Assembly: GCF_003473295.1 (NCBI RefSeq)
Contig: NZ_QRMP01000010.1
Location: forward strand, 29,172-93,171
Origin: Parabacteroides sp. AM08-6
GTDB lineage: Bacteria > Bacteroidota > Bacteroidia > Bacteroidales > Tannerellaceae
Direction: 5' to 3'
DNA length: 64,000 nt
Part shown: positions 16,192 to 24,175 of the stretch, piece after piece
Layout: each line of letters opens with the position of its first letter
Position numbering within the stretch: the first letter of the stretch is position 1
The notes under the pieces: model-generated
Told to the model about the DNA's origin: nothing
Databases searched by the model: none
What the model saw: only the letters and a program-made list of their open reading frames with translations
Made by a program: the position numbers and the translations under genes

Positions 16192-16222
16192 CAAAACTAT
16201 TGTAACAAGGCTTGTTGCACAA
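16192..16222 (-). promoter_or_regulatory. Consensus promoter of the LiaF-LytTR operon
   Basis: The minus strand has TTG at 16220-16222, a 20-nt spacer and TAGTTTTG at 16192-16199, 26 nt ahead of the start codon. This promoter is separate from repeat copy 4 further upstream. Confidence 0.6.
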
Positions 16223-16321
16223 TAAAAAAACGGTCATTCACCGATAGTTCCCGACGAATACCGGATTATTCTCGGTAAAATACCATACTTTTGTAATAAA
16301 AAATGGGCTTCTGACATTCAG

Positions 16322-16500
16322 AAACCCTTATAAACAATTAAAGGCTGTCTCACGACAACCCCTAACCAAACTTTGTTAACCTTAAATCTAATACTATTAT
16401 GAAAAAACCACGATGCAAAGATACGACCTCTCCTCGGTTTGTCAATAGTTAAAATGCTAATTTATGTTGTAAAGCATCTAATAAAAATTAACGACATTCA
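16322..16500 (-). repeat. Promoter-hairpin repeat, copy 4 (long form, inverted partner of copy 5)
   Basis: Promoter: TTG at 16443-16445, 19-nt spacer, TATCTTTG at 16416-16423; hairpin at 16338-16365. About 175 bp matches the reverse complement of 63822-63992 with only about five differences, including ~50 bp upstream of the promoter that copies 1-3 lack. So copies 4 and 5 form a recent inverted pair. Confidence 0.88.
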
Positions 16501-16629
16501 AAAACCTTGTTGTTTGCTCCCAGAATATTAAAATCAAAAAGTTTTCCTCTTTTTTTACTTTTTTCATCCCGATATGCAACCTATTCCGAAACAGCTCGTC
16601 TATTAAAATGAAGATTAAACAAAAAAAAT

Positions 16630-17493
16630 ATGAATACAAAACTTTTCATCCTGATTAGCTGCCTGTTGTTGATAGCAACAAGTAGTTTTGCTAAATCCAG
16701 AACAGTTAAAGGAAACGGCAACCTCGTAAATAAAGAAATCTCAATAAAAGATTATGATGCCATCGAAGCCTTAGGTGGAGTAACTATCGAATACGAGCAG
16801 TCTTCTGCAAGTCCCTATTTACAACTTACTATAGACGAAAATATTCTGCCTTACTTGGATATCCGTGTAAAAGGAAAGACACTCTCTATCGGTTTCAAAG
16901 ATGAAAGCGACGACTACTACGACGATGACGATGATGAATCAATACAAATAAACAATGGGGAAGTAAAGTACCGGAGCGGCCTCAGCATAAGCGCGACCAA
17001 ATACATTATTACCACCAATTCCGAAACCTTGAAAGACATCAACCTTGTAGGCGGTTGCCACATGAATATAAACAGTAAATTCAAAGCGGAACGGTTCAAT
17101 GCCAATATTGCGGGAAGTGGAAGTATCAATTTCAGCAAACCGACCGATATCCATAAAGGAGATTTTAGCATTGCCGGTTCAGGTGAAATCAACCTGAGGA
17201 CATTCAGAATGACCAATCTAAACTGCAGCATAGCCGGAGGTGGTGAAATCAACCTAAACGGGAAGGCGGATAAAGCAGACTACAGTGTAGCAGGAGGAGG
17301 TAACATCTATGGCTACAACTGCAATGTAAAAAAAGCAGAATGTAGCGTAGCAGGGGGAGGAAGCATACAAGTGTATGCAACCGAGCAGCTGGATGCCAGC
17401 ACTGCAGGAGGAGGAAAAATTCGATATAAAGGGAACCCGACCATCAGCGAAGATGTTGTTGCCGGTGGCTCCATCAAAAGATACGAAGAGTAA
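16630..17493 (+). CDS. Exported head-GIN/DUF2807 domain protein, paralogue 1
   Basis: This 287-residue protein has a signal peptide (about 1-21) and a DUF2807 beta-solenoid. The N-terminal motif VKGNGNLVNKEISIKDYDAI is shared with the next two genes. An acidic stretch of alternating Asp and Tyr lies at about 94-104. The C-terminal half has repeated rungs, each with an AGGG or AGSG turn (IAGSG, IAGGGEI, VAGGGNI, VAGGGSI, TAGGGKI), ending in RYKGNP. The function is unknown; related domains are thought to mediate binding in the envelope. It is 24 bp from paralogue 2 and divergent from the LiaF-LytTR operon. Confidence 0.85.
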   Translation: MNTKLFILISCLLLIATSSFAKSRTVKGNGNLVNKEISIKDYDAIEALGGVTIEYEQSSASPYLQLTIDENILPYLDIRVKGKTLSIGFKDESDDYYDDDDDESIQINNGEVKYRSGLSISATKYIITTNSETLKDINLVGGCHMNINSKFKAERFNANIAGSGSINFSKPTDIHKGDFSIAGSGEINLRTFRMTNLNCSIAGGGEINLNGKADKADYSVAGGGNIYGYNCNVKKAECSVAGGGSIQVYATEQLDASTAGGGKIRYKGNPTISEDVVAGGSIKRYEE

Positions 17494-17517
17494 CAAACAA
17501 ATAAAAATAGCATCAAG

Positions 17518-18345
17518 ATGAAAACAAGACTACTCGCATTAATTGCTCTGCTCACACTGTGCGCAGCAACAGGAAAAGCCGAGAAAATCAAAGGAGACGG
17601 AAACGTCATTACGAAAGAAATCAACATCTCCGATTACAATTCATTGGAAATAACAGGAAACATATCACAGAATCAAAGCCTCTCCAAGCTAAAAAATAAC
17701 GAAATTCCGACTTTCAACTATTCACAGAAATCAGGTAGCCCATCCCTGACTATCACCATCGATAAGAACCTATTACCTTTATTAATCATTGAATCTTCTA
17801 ATGGTAAATTATCAATCCGGGTAGAAAAAAACAAACATTTATTTCCTACCCAAATGATTATAAGCAGTAATTCCACGCAACTGGAAAACTTAAGGGTATC
17901 CGGTTCGTTTTATTTCAAATCGCAAACACCTCTGAACGGCAATCGACTCAAAGTAATGGCATCAGGAGCTAGCGATGTTTATTTAAAACAGGCTATCCAT
18001 GTGGACCAATGTGAATTATCCGCCAGCGGAGCCAGTGATATGGACATCAGTAATTTGATTTGCAACGGAATAACCGTAAACGCTTCAGGCTCATCCGACA
18101 TTGAGATGAAAGGAAAAGCCTACACGGGTGAAATCAATGCATCCGGCAGTAGCGATATTGACGCATTCGGTTTTATTATAAAAGAACTGGCCTGTAAAGC
18201 AAGCGGAAGCAGTGATATCAATATCCATGCCACTGAAAGTCTAGACGTAAAAGCATCCGGTAGTTCAGATGTTACTTACAAGGGCAATCCGCGTACAAAT
18301 TCAATCCATAGTTCCGGTTCCGCAGATATTGAGAAAGCAAGATAA
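17518..18345 (+). CDS. Exported head-GIN/DUF2807 domain protein, paralogue 2
   Basis: This 275-residue paralogue has a signal peptide (about 1-21) and the common start IKGDGNVITKEINISDYNSL. In place of the GGG turns of paralogue 1, its rungs carry SGSSDI or SGASD turns at least seven times. An insertion of about 20 residues (NQSLSKLKNNEIP) lies near the N-terminus. It ends with YKGNP and a last SGSAD turn. It is probably cotranscribed with paralogue 1; a terminator follows at 18461-18496. The function is not known. Confidence 0.85.
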   Translation: MKTRLLALIALLTLCAATGKAEKIKGDGNVITKEINISDYNSLEITGNISQNQSLSKLKNNEIPTFNYSQKSGSPSLTITIDKNLLPLLIIESSNGKLSIRVEKNKHLFPTQMIISSNSTQLENLRVSGSFYFKSQTPLNGNRLKVMASGASDVYLKQAIHVDQCELSASGASDMDISNLICNGITVNASGSSDIEMKGKAYTGEINASGSSDIDAFGFIIKELACKASGSSDINIHATESLDVKASGSSDVTYKGNPRTNSIHSSGSADIEKAR

Positions 18346-18460
18346 TTTTTTTAATTTATAGACATGATTCCAACCGTAGATATTTTATCAATAACAAGAA
18401 TCATGCACTTCTAATAACTTTGGACTACTTGAGAAAGTAATCATAGACACATCTTTATAT

Positions 18461-18496
18461 AAGGGAGGTGGGGCTTTGCTCCATCCCCCTTTTTTC
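18461..18496 (+). terminator. Terminator after the first two DUF2807 genes
   Basis: AAGGGAGGTGGGG pairs with CTCCATCCCCCTT (one mismatch, two G-U) and is followed by TTTTTT. Confidence 0.75.
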
Positions 18497-18583
18497 TTTA
18501 TAGGACCCTCCCAAGAAAGCTTTTTCTTTAGTTTTAACTGATAATATCATAAGTAAAGTACGATTCGGCAATTAAATTCGTTC

Positions 18584-18591
18584 TATTTTTG
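18584..18591 (+). promoter_or_regulatory. -7 box for DUF2807 paralogue 3
   Basis: TATTTTTG matches consensus, 53 nt ahead of the start. TTC stands near -33. With the terminator upstream, this suggests the third gene is transcribed separately. Confidence 0.5.
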
Positions 18592-18644
18592 TAGTTACTC
18601 GGCAAACGGCGCATTAAATAATAAAACAAGATAGAGATACAAGT

Positions 18645-19433
18645 ATGAAAACAAAAAGTTTATTCGTAATAATCCTCCTGCTGGGAACAGTTTTTTCCAT
18701 GCAGGCAGCAGACCATGTAAAAGGAAACGGCAAGCTTTCTACCAAGAAAATAAATGTAGCTGAATATAACGCTATTAAGGTAGACGGAGTTATCGACTTC
18801 AATTATGAACAATCGGATGCCGAACCGTATGTGGAAGTAACGGTAGACGAAAACCTGCATCCTTATATAGTCATCGAAATAAAGGAGCGTGAATTAAGTA
18901 TCGGTTTTAAAGGAGCAAAAGTAGACCACTATACCAAGTTTATTGTCAAAACCAATTCCAAATGGTTGAAGCAAGTTAAAGCTTCCGGAAATGCCAATTT
19001 TATGCTAAACAGCCAATTAGTAGGAGATGAACTTAAGATAAACGCAAATTCCAACTGCCTCATTCAACTAAAACAGCCTATTAAAACCGGGAAATTGGAT
19101 TTGAATGTCTCCGGTAGTGCCAATATGGTTGTCAATGAACTGGAAACCGATAAACTCGAATGTAGCATCAACGGTTCAGGCACAATCAACCTGAAGAAAG
19201 GAAAAGCAAGTGAGGCGGATTATGGCATCACGACAGACGGCGAAATTATGGCTTTCGGAGTTGCCGTTCCGGAAGTAAATTGCAAAATAACAGGGAAAGG
19301 TTCGGCACAAGTCCATCCGACAAACAACCTGAAAGCATCCGTTGTCGGAAAAGGCAGTATTCGCTATAAAGGGCCGACAGCCGTTCAACAGAAAATACTG
19401 GGAAAAGGGACCATCGAAGAAGTAAAAGAATAG
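18645..19433 (+). CDS. Exported head-GIN/DUF2807 domain protein, paralogue 3
   Basis: This 262-residue paralogue has a signal peptide (about 1-21) and the shared start VKGNGKLSTKKINVAEYNAI. Its central part resembles paralogue 1 (ELSIGFKG; FNYEQSDAEPY), but the C-terminal rungs have degenerate G-x-G turns (NGSGTI, TGKGSA, VGKGSI, LGKGTI). It has its own terminator-promoter boundary upstream, so it may be regulated apart from the other two. It converges with the epimerase gene, 25 bp away. The function is unknown. Confidence 0.85.
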   Translation: MKTKSLFVIILLLGTVFSMQAADHVKGNGKLSTKKINVAEYNAIKVDGVIDFNYEQSDAEPYVEVTVDENLHPYIVIEIKERELSIGFKGAKVDHYTKFIVKTNSKWLKQVKASGNANFMLNSQLVGDELKINANSNCLIQLKQPIKTGKLDLNVSGSANMVVNELETDKLECSINGSGTINLKKGKASEADYGITTDGEIMAFGVAVPEVNCKITGKGSAQVHPTNNLKASVVGKGSIRYKGPTAVQQKILGKGTIEEVKE

Positions 19434-19458
19434 CCAATGGGAGCGGAAGCCGGCAGAT

Positions 19459-20466
19459 TCACAGCCAGCCCTCTTTCCGGTACCATGCAATACTTTCCTC
19501 CAAGCCGCGACGCAGCGGATAAGCAGGAATAAAGCCCAATTCATCCTGAAGCGGAGCAACATCACAAATCCAGTTGCGCTGTTTCAGGATAATATATTTA
19601 TCCGTATTCAAAGTCACGCTCTTCTTCAGCAGTTTGCCTATCCATTCCAAACAATGGCAGGCTATATAAACCAACCCCATCGGAATACGTGCATGTAAGA
19701 CATGTTTTTTCCGTAAAATCTCCTGTATCAAACGAGCAAATTCCTCATCTGTATAAACATCTCCATCTGCAACAAAATATTCACGGTTCCAAACCGCAGT
19801 ATTTTCCAAAGCCAAAAAAGCAACTGTTGCCAAATCTTTCACATAAATGAAAGTAATCCTTTGCGGAACAAAACCGACTGTAAAGTCAAAACCGGACTTT
19901 ACACTTTGGATTTCTACAAAATAGTCCTTTTCACCGGGTCCATACACACCTGTCGGACGCAAAATAACATAAGGGAAATATACCTGCCGACGCAAATAAT
20001 TTTCCGCTTGCAATTTACTTTTTCCATAAACTGTATCCGGACACTGCGGGTCATCCAAGCGAATCGGACGGAACGACTTTTCGTCGCCGGGGCCATAGCT
20101 ACTCAAACTGCTCATCAAAAGGAATTTCTCCGGTTTACAATTTGCCGCAGCAAGCGCTTCAATAAAATTCCGGGTATTCTCTGCATTAACACGGTAAAAA
20201 TTATTCTTATCCGGAGTTTTAGTAAGTCCTGCATTATGAATAATATAATTCCAAGGTCCCTCTTTGCGAACGAAATCCGTTAATTGAGCCGTCAGAATAT
20301 CCAAGTTATCATACTTCAAGTCGATAAAGCGAATGCGTTCATCCTGCAAATTTGCCCGGCTGCTCGAAGAACGAATCCCTGCCCAAGTTTCGTATCCCCT
20401 GCTTAAGGCCTCTTTTACAAGAAAGCTCCCGATAAAACCACTAGCTCCGGTAATTAATATTTTCAT
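19459..20466 (-). CDS. NAD-dependent epimerase/dehydratase family protein
   Basis: This 335-residue extended short-chain dehydrogenase begins with the NAD(P)-binding motif TGASGFIG (6-13). The catalytic Ser region is LMSSLSSYGPGD and the YxxxK motif is in VYGKSKLQAEN. Family members act on nucleotide sugars or other hydroxy substrates; no residue pattern here fixes the substrate. A 69-residue membrane protein gene lies 4 bp upstream on the same strand, and the zinc-uptake genes precede that. The link to zinc uptake may be only positional. Confidence 0.85.
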   Translation of the reverse strand: MKILITGASGFIGSFLVKEALSRGYETWAGIRSSSSRANLQDERIRFIDLKYDNLDILTAQLTDFVRKEGPWNYIIHNAGLTKTPDKNNFYRVNAENTRNFIEALAAANCKPEKFLLMSSLSSYGPGDEKSFRPIRLDDPQCPDTVYGKSKLQAENYLRRQVYFPYVILRPTGVYGPGEKDYFVEIQSVKSGFDFTVGFVPQRITFIYVKDLATVAFLALENTAVWNREYFVADGDVYTDEEFARLIQEILRKKHVLHARIPMGLVYIACHCLEWIGKLLKKSVTLNTDKYIILKQRNWICDVAPLQDELGFIPAYPLRRGLEESIAWYRKEGWL

Positions 20467-20470
20467 AATC

Positions 20471-20680
20471 TTACTCTTTATCTTTCATATAATAGACATA
20501 ATAATACCATAATAACCCTATCCAGTTCAGGACGACAATTGTCAGCATCCAAAGTATTTTCTGTCCACGGCTGATAAACGGATTCTGCGACACAGCCTTA
20601 CAACCGAACAGGATTACGGCAACACCGGCAATCACCCCAATCTCAGGTAAGCTAATCCAACAAAGTGTGTGTGGTAACAT
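20471..20680 (-). CDS. Small two-helix membrane protein (PLDc_N-like)
   Basis: This 69-residue protein has two predicted membrane helices (about 10-27 and 42-62), a short basic loop between them and an acidic tail (MKDKE). The layout and residues (WMLTIVVLNWIGLLWYYYVY) resemble the PLDc_N domain found alone in many small Bacteroidetes proteins. The function is unknown. It is packed between the ABC ATPase (14 bp) and the epimerase (4 bp), so it is likely in the same transcript. Confidence 0.65.
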   Translation of the reverse strand: MLPHTLCWISLPEIGVIAGVAVILFGCKAVSQNPFISRGQKILWMLTIVVLNWIGLLWYYYVYYMKDKE

Positions 20681-20694
20681 ATCTAAATCAAAAA

Positions 20695-21459
20695 TTAATG
20701 TTCATGTTTTTTCAATACCCGGTGCGGCAGGTCGCCATGCCCAATCAACTCAATCGGACAAGCATACTTCTCACCCAACCATTCTTCGGAAACATCAGCC
20801 CCCGGATGGTAATGTAATGTTTCGTTTACACAGGCTATATTTTTCACCATTGTCAGAACTGTTCCGATATCGTGCGAAACAAGAATAATGGCACTTTCCT
20901 TATTGATTTCTACCAACAATTGATAGAAACGCGACTCAAACCGTTTATCCACATACGAATTAGGTTCATCCAAAATCAACAACTGCGGCCGTGAAACGAT
21001 GGACCGTCCCAACAACACTCGTTGCAACTGCCCGCCGGACAGTTCACCTATCGCACGTCCGGACAACTCCTCCAGCCCCATTTGAACAATCACCTCACTA
21101 ACCCTCTCCTGCTGTTTCATGTTAAACGAACGAAACAAAGGCTTTTCGGCAGCCAAGCCGGAAGCAATCACTTCCCTGACCGAAATAGGGAATTTCTTAT
21201 CAATATTATTCAACTGAGGCAAATAGCCGATTTTTAGTGAAGAAACCGATTTTCCATCCCGGAAAAAACGAATAGAGCCGGACACCGGAGACAATAATCC
21301 GAGAATAACCTTCAGCAAAGTTGTTTTACCTCCCCCGTTCGGGCCGATAATACCGAGAAAATCATCCTTATACACGGTCAGGGAAACATCCTTCAGAACA
21401 GTTTTATTTCCATATCCGGCCGTTACATTTTCCAATTCAATCAGTTTGTCCATCAGCAA
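20695..21459 (-). CDS. znuC: Zinc/manganese ABC transporter ATP-binding protein (ZnuC-like)
   Basis: This 254-residue ATPase has Walker A GPNGGGKTT (39-47), the Q-loop YLPQLNN, signature LSGGQLQR, Walker B LLILDEP and the H-loop VSHD. The N-terminus MDKLIELENVTAGYG is typical of the metal-uptake group. The start is ATG 21459 or 21453. It overlaps the substrate-binding protein gene by 23 bp, confirming a metal-uptake pair. No permease gene accompanies them here, which is unusual. It would act at the cytoplasmic face of the inner membrane. Confidence 0.88.
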   Translation of the reverse strand: MLMDKLIELENVTAGYGNKTVLKDVSLTVYKDDFLGIIGPNGGGKTTLLKVILGLLSPVSGSIRFFRDGKSVSSLKIGYLPQLNNIDKKFPISVREVIASGLAAEKPLFRSFNMKQQERVSEVIVQMGLEELSGRAIGELSGGQLQRVLLGRSIVSRPQLLILDEPNSYVDKRFESRFYQLLVEINKESAIILVSHDIGTVLTMVKNIACVNETLHYHPGADVSEEWLGEKYACPIELIGHGDLPHRVLKKHEH

Positions 21460-22330
21460 GTGCTTTAGCTATATGTATCAGTTCCTTATCCCAATGATAG
21501 TCCAGCGGGTTGATAACCACCAAACGACAGCCTGTTTCTTTTGCTATCAATTCAGCATTTTTCCGGTCAAACTCCTGCTGGATAAAGACCACACGGGCAT
21601 GATTTTCCCTCGCGGTCTCTACCAACTTTTTCAACTGTGCAGGTGAAGGTTCTTTTCCGTCCATCTCGATGCAAAGTTGTGTCAGATTAAATTCTTCCGC
21701 GAAATAGGTCAAAGCCGGATGATAAATAATAAAGGTCCGCACAGTCAGCGGAGCAAGTAATTGCTTGATGGCTACCTCCGTTTTATCTATTTCGCCCAAC
21801 AAAGCATTATAATTCTTCCAATAATATTCCGTATTTTCCTTATCCAACTCGATAAAGGCATTCAATGTATTCCAGGCAATCACCTTTGCTCCTTCGATAG
21901 AACTCCAGATATGCGGGTCAACACCTCCCGAATGAGAGTGATGATGTGTTTTTTCACCTTCATGGTCATGTTCTTCTTCCGTTTCGTTCAGAAACTTCAT
22001 GCCTTCGGATACATCAAAAACTTTCAGTTCGGGGTTGTTATCCTTTATCTTTTGCATCCAGACCTGTTCAAAACCAATGTAACCGATACGCAGATAAGCT
22101 TCGCTCTTTCCAATCTCTACCATTTGTCTCGGAGTCGGGTCATACGTTTCAGGACTTTGCCCGGAAGGTACGACACAATGGATGGCGAATTTATCCCCTG
22201 CAATCTTCTCAGCAAAGAAGCGTTGCGGTTCAATCGTCACCGTCACCACTTTCCCGTCAGCTCGTTTCCCACTACAAGCTGTCAGCAAAAGCAAAAAGGT
22301 CAGTATGATATACAATCCGGAATATTTCAT
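21437..22330 (-). CDS. znuA: Zinc ABC transporter substrate-binding lipoprotein (ZnuA-like)
   Basis: This protein of about 297 residues has a lipoprotein signal (MKYSGLYIILTFLLLLTAC, lipid cysteine C19). I placed the start at 22330 because the in-frame ATG at 22357 lies on the far side of the -7 box at 22347-22354. The histidine-rich loop EEEHDHEGEKTHHHSHSGG marks the zinc-specific branch of cluster A-I binding proteins. Metal ligand regions include VDPHIW and IYHPALTYFAEEF. It would capture zinc in the periplasm and pass it to an inner-membrane transporter whose permease is not in this window. Confidence 0.88.
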   Translation of the reverse strand: MKYSGLYIILTFLLLLTACSGKRADGKVVTVTIEPQRFFAEKIAGDKFAIHCVVPSGQSPETYDPTPRQMVEIGKSEAYLRIGYIGFEQVWMQKIKDNNPELKVFDVSEGMKFLNETEEEHDHEGEKTHHHSHSGGVDPHIWSSIEGAKVIAWNTLNAFIELDKENTEYYWKNYNALLGEIDKTEVAIKQLLAPLTVRTFIIYHPALTYFAEEFNLTQLCIEMDGKEPSPAQLKKLVETARENHARVVFIQQEFDRKNAELIAKETGCRLVVINPLDYHWDKELIHIAKALADGQTD

Positions 22331-22346
22331 TTCTTCGTTTTTTTGA

Positions 22347-22354
22347 CAAAGATA
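22347..22354 (-). promoter_or_regulatory. -7 box of the zinc-uptake operon
   Basis: The minus strand reads TATCTTTG, 16 nt ahead of the chosen start codon at 22330. It decides the start of the znuA gene. Confidence 0.65.
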
Positions 22355-22446
22355 CAAATGTACATGATAATTTTCAGGTACACACTCTAAGAAATAAAAA
22401 TGTGCAAATCACCTCTGCCCATTTTTACAAAGACATGGTTTAAAGG

Positions 22447-23532
22447 CTAAAAACCAAAATATTTCTTGGCCATTGGTTGATTTATTTTTCTAACTATGGC
22501 AATAACAGCCATAGACAACAGAATTGTTACCGGAGTCTCAATTAGCCATGACAGGTCGGGAAATATCGTCTTGACGACAAACAACAAAAAGAATAGATGT
22601 ATAAGATATATACCATAGGAATATTCTCCGGCAACACTTAAAAAAGTAGTCACCTTATTTGCTTTAAAATCTTTCGCATATTCAAACATCGCAATCAAAA
22701 CGAATGTGCAATAAACTATCCATGAGAACTTACGGTTACCCATAGCCGCCGGAAGATTATATCCCTTATCGATTACCATATAATAGGTCTCGGCATACAT
22801 TATCGGAATGAAGATTATTGCCAGTATTAAGGCTGTTTTCCAAGACATATTCAATCTATACCCACGGCCATAATAGACACCTATCAAATAATAGAGTACC
22901 CAGAAAGGAAACAGCCCCCCGTATATAATCAGAATAAGGTTTATGTTTTGAATATATGCTATGTAATACAATATAATTGTTGTAAGTAACGAGATTAATG
23001 CACCGATGAGCAACCCCTTAATCTTTAACTCAGCCAACTTTTGCATGAGAGGAAGCAAAACATAAAATTGAATTATTACTGCGACAAAATAAAATACACT
23101 TTCGGCACACACCAAGTAATACAATACATTCTCTATGAGATTGCCATCCTTACACATCAAAGTGCGATTGTAGCACACCTTTGTAAAATAATTGCTGTCA
23201 CCAAAATAATGCTGCAATCCCCATATAAGAAAAGGAATTGAAAAAATAAGACACGGTATATAAACTCTTAGCACCTGCTTTTTCAAAAATTTAGTGTACA
23301 GGCTAAAAGTCGAAAGATCTTTATTTGCCAAAAAGAATCCCGATAACGCCAAGAACATAGGTACGCAACAGCCTATCAGTTGCCTGATAAAAATATTAAA
23401 ATCGACCTTGCTCATCGGGTTTGTTATAAGATAGTCTTGATAAGACCAAAAAGCATGAATACCAACCACACCGATAATTGCTAATCCCCTTAGCATATCG
23501 TAGTAAACCACCCTCTTCTCCATTGTTAACAT
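22447..23532 (-). CDS. Acyltransferase family 3 membrane protein
   Basis: This 361-residue integral membrane protein has about ten helices. It matches the acyltransferase-3 family (OafA/OatA/NodX type): the N-terminal YYDMLRGLAIIGVVGIHAFW holds the conserved His, and CVPMFLALSGFFL and YSYGIYLIHLFFL are typical. Members O-acetylate or O-acylate surface polysaccharide, peptidoglycan or lipid sugars. It stands alone, with its start about 90 bp from a large palindrome (23619-23748) that may hold its promoter. The acceptor is not predictable. The start may be the second ATG nine bases in. Confidence 0.85.
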   Translation of the reverse strand: MLTMEKRVVYYDMLRGLAIIGVVGIHAFWSYQDYLITNPMSKVDFNIFIRQLIGCCVPMFLALSGFFLANKDLSTFSLYTKFLKKQVLRVYIPCLIFSIPFLIWGLQHYFGDSNYFTKVCYNRTLMCKDGNLIENVLYYLVCAESVFYFVAVIIQFYVLLPLMQKLAELKIKGLLIGALISLLTTIILYYIAYIQNINLILIIYGGLFPFWVLYYLIGVYYGRGYRLNMSWKTALILAIIFIPIMYAETYYMVIDKGYNLPAAMGNRKFSWIVYCTFVLIAMFEYAKDFKANKVTTFLSVAGEYSYGIYLIHLFFLLFVVKTIFPDLSWLIETPVTILLSMAVIAIVRKINQPMAKKYFGF

Positions 23533-23618
23533 GTATTAGTGCCACAAATATAGCATCTTTACCTTTATTTTGTTATTATGCACTGTAGCTTTTTAGCTAA
23601 AACTACGTACCTTTTTGT

Positions 23619-23748
23619 ATTTTTCTCCTTTGCAAATATTCTTTCTACATATATAGAAATGAAAAACATCAATTGTTGAAATATATAAATACAATTGTCT
23701 TTTTTACTTTCAACATATATTGAAAGAATATTTGCAAAGGTGAAAAAT
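23619..23748. repeat. Long imperfect palindrome with outward promoter-like arms
   Basis: Arms of 27 bp at 23619-23645 and 23722-23748 are inverted repeats with one mismatch and contain CCTTTGCAAATATTCTTTC and its complement. The 76-bp spacer continues the symmetry imperfectly, with CTTTCTACATATATAGAAAT at 23641-23660 and CTTTCAACATATATTGAAAG at 23707-23726. Each arm reads outward as AATATTTG, close to the -7 consensus. The palindrome lies between divergent genes (acyltransferase and small membrane protein) and could drive both. An invertible or cruciform-forming segment is also possible. Confidence 0.75.
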
Positions 23749-23884
23749 CAGATTTGCACAGGTGTTTTTTCCAAACGGTCATAAGGGAACGAGAAAAAGG
23801 AAAAAAGCTTTCGAAGATGATTTTGAACGCCTTATCAATTAAAATGATTATATTTGTAAATTATTGACTTAAATATGATTTGCC

Positions 23885-24175
23885 ATGGGAACTTTAGGTT
23901 GTATAAACGATATGCTCCAACGAGACAAAGAAAATCGGGAGCTTCGTAAAATAGGCAGGGAACGTTTACACGATACCCGGAAGCGTCTATTGGATTCAGA
24001 GCAAAAATCCCAATTACCGGACATTTCATTAGAGGAATTCGAAGAAATCAAAAAGAAAATCCAGGAGAAAGAGGAAGCTGATTTAAACTCTTCCATCAAA
24101 ATGACTTTGATTTTCGGATGTTCTGTTCTCATTATTGCTTTACTAAGCTGGTTTATTTTTTCATTTTTCAATTAG
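23885..24175 (+). CDS. Small coiled-coil, single-helix membrane protein
   Basis: This 96-residue protein is mostly charged and helical at residues 1-70 (DKENRELRKIGRERLHDTRKR; EEFEEIKKKIQEKEEA), consistent with a coiled coil. One C-terminal membrane helix (about 72-94) ends in FIFSFFN, a tail-anchor-like layout. I do not recognise the family. It lies right of the palindrome, whose right arm points at it. Its 3' end overlaps a decayed ATPase fragment on the other strand. A real gene seems likely from codon pattern and layout, but its function is unknown. Confidence 0.65.
   Translation: MGTLGCINDMLQRDKENRELRKIGRERLHDTRKRLLDSEQKSQLPDISLEEFEEIKKKIQEKEEADLNSSIKMTLIFGCSVLIIALLSWFIFSFFN

Noticed and set aside
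10491..16500. The evenly spaced repeats as a CRISPR array
   Set aside because: Repeats are ~120 bp and spaced by 1.4-2.5 kb of genes, with no short spacers and no cas genes.
16630..18345. GGG and SGSSD rung repeats as unstable DNA repeats
   Set aside because: The repeats are protein-level with varied codons and spacing, not tandem DNA units.
23619..23748. The palindrome as a simple transcription terminator
   Set aside because: It lies upstream of both divergent genes, not after a gene end, and the arms are 76 bp apart.
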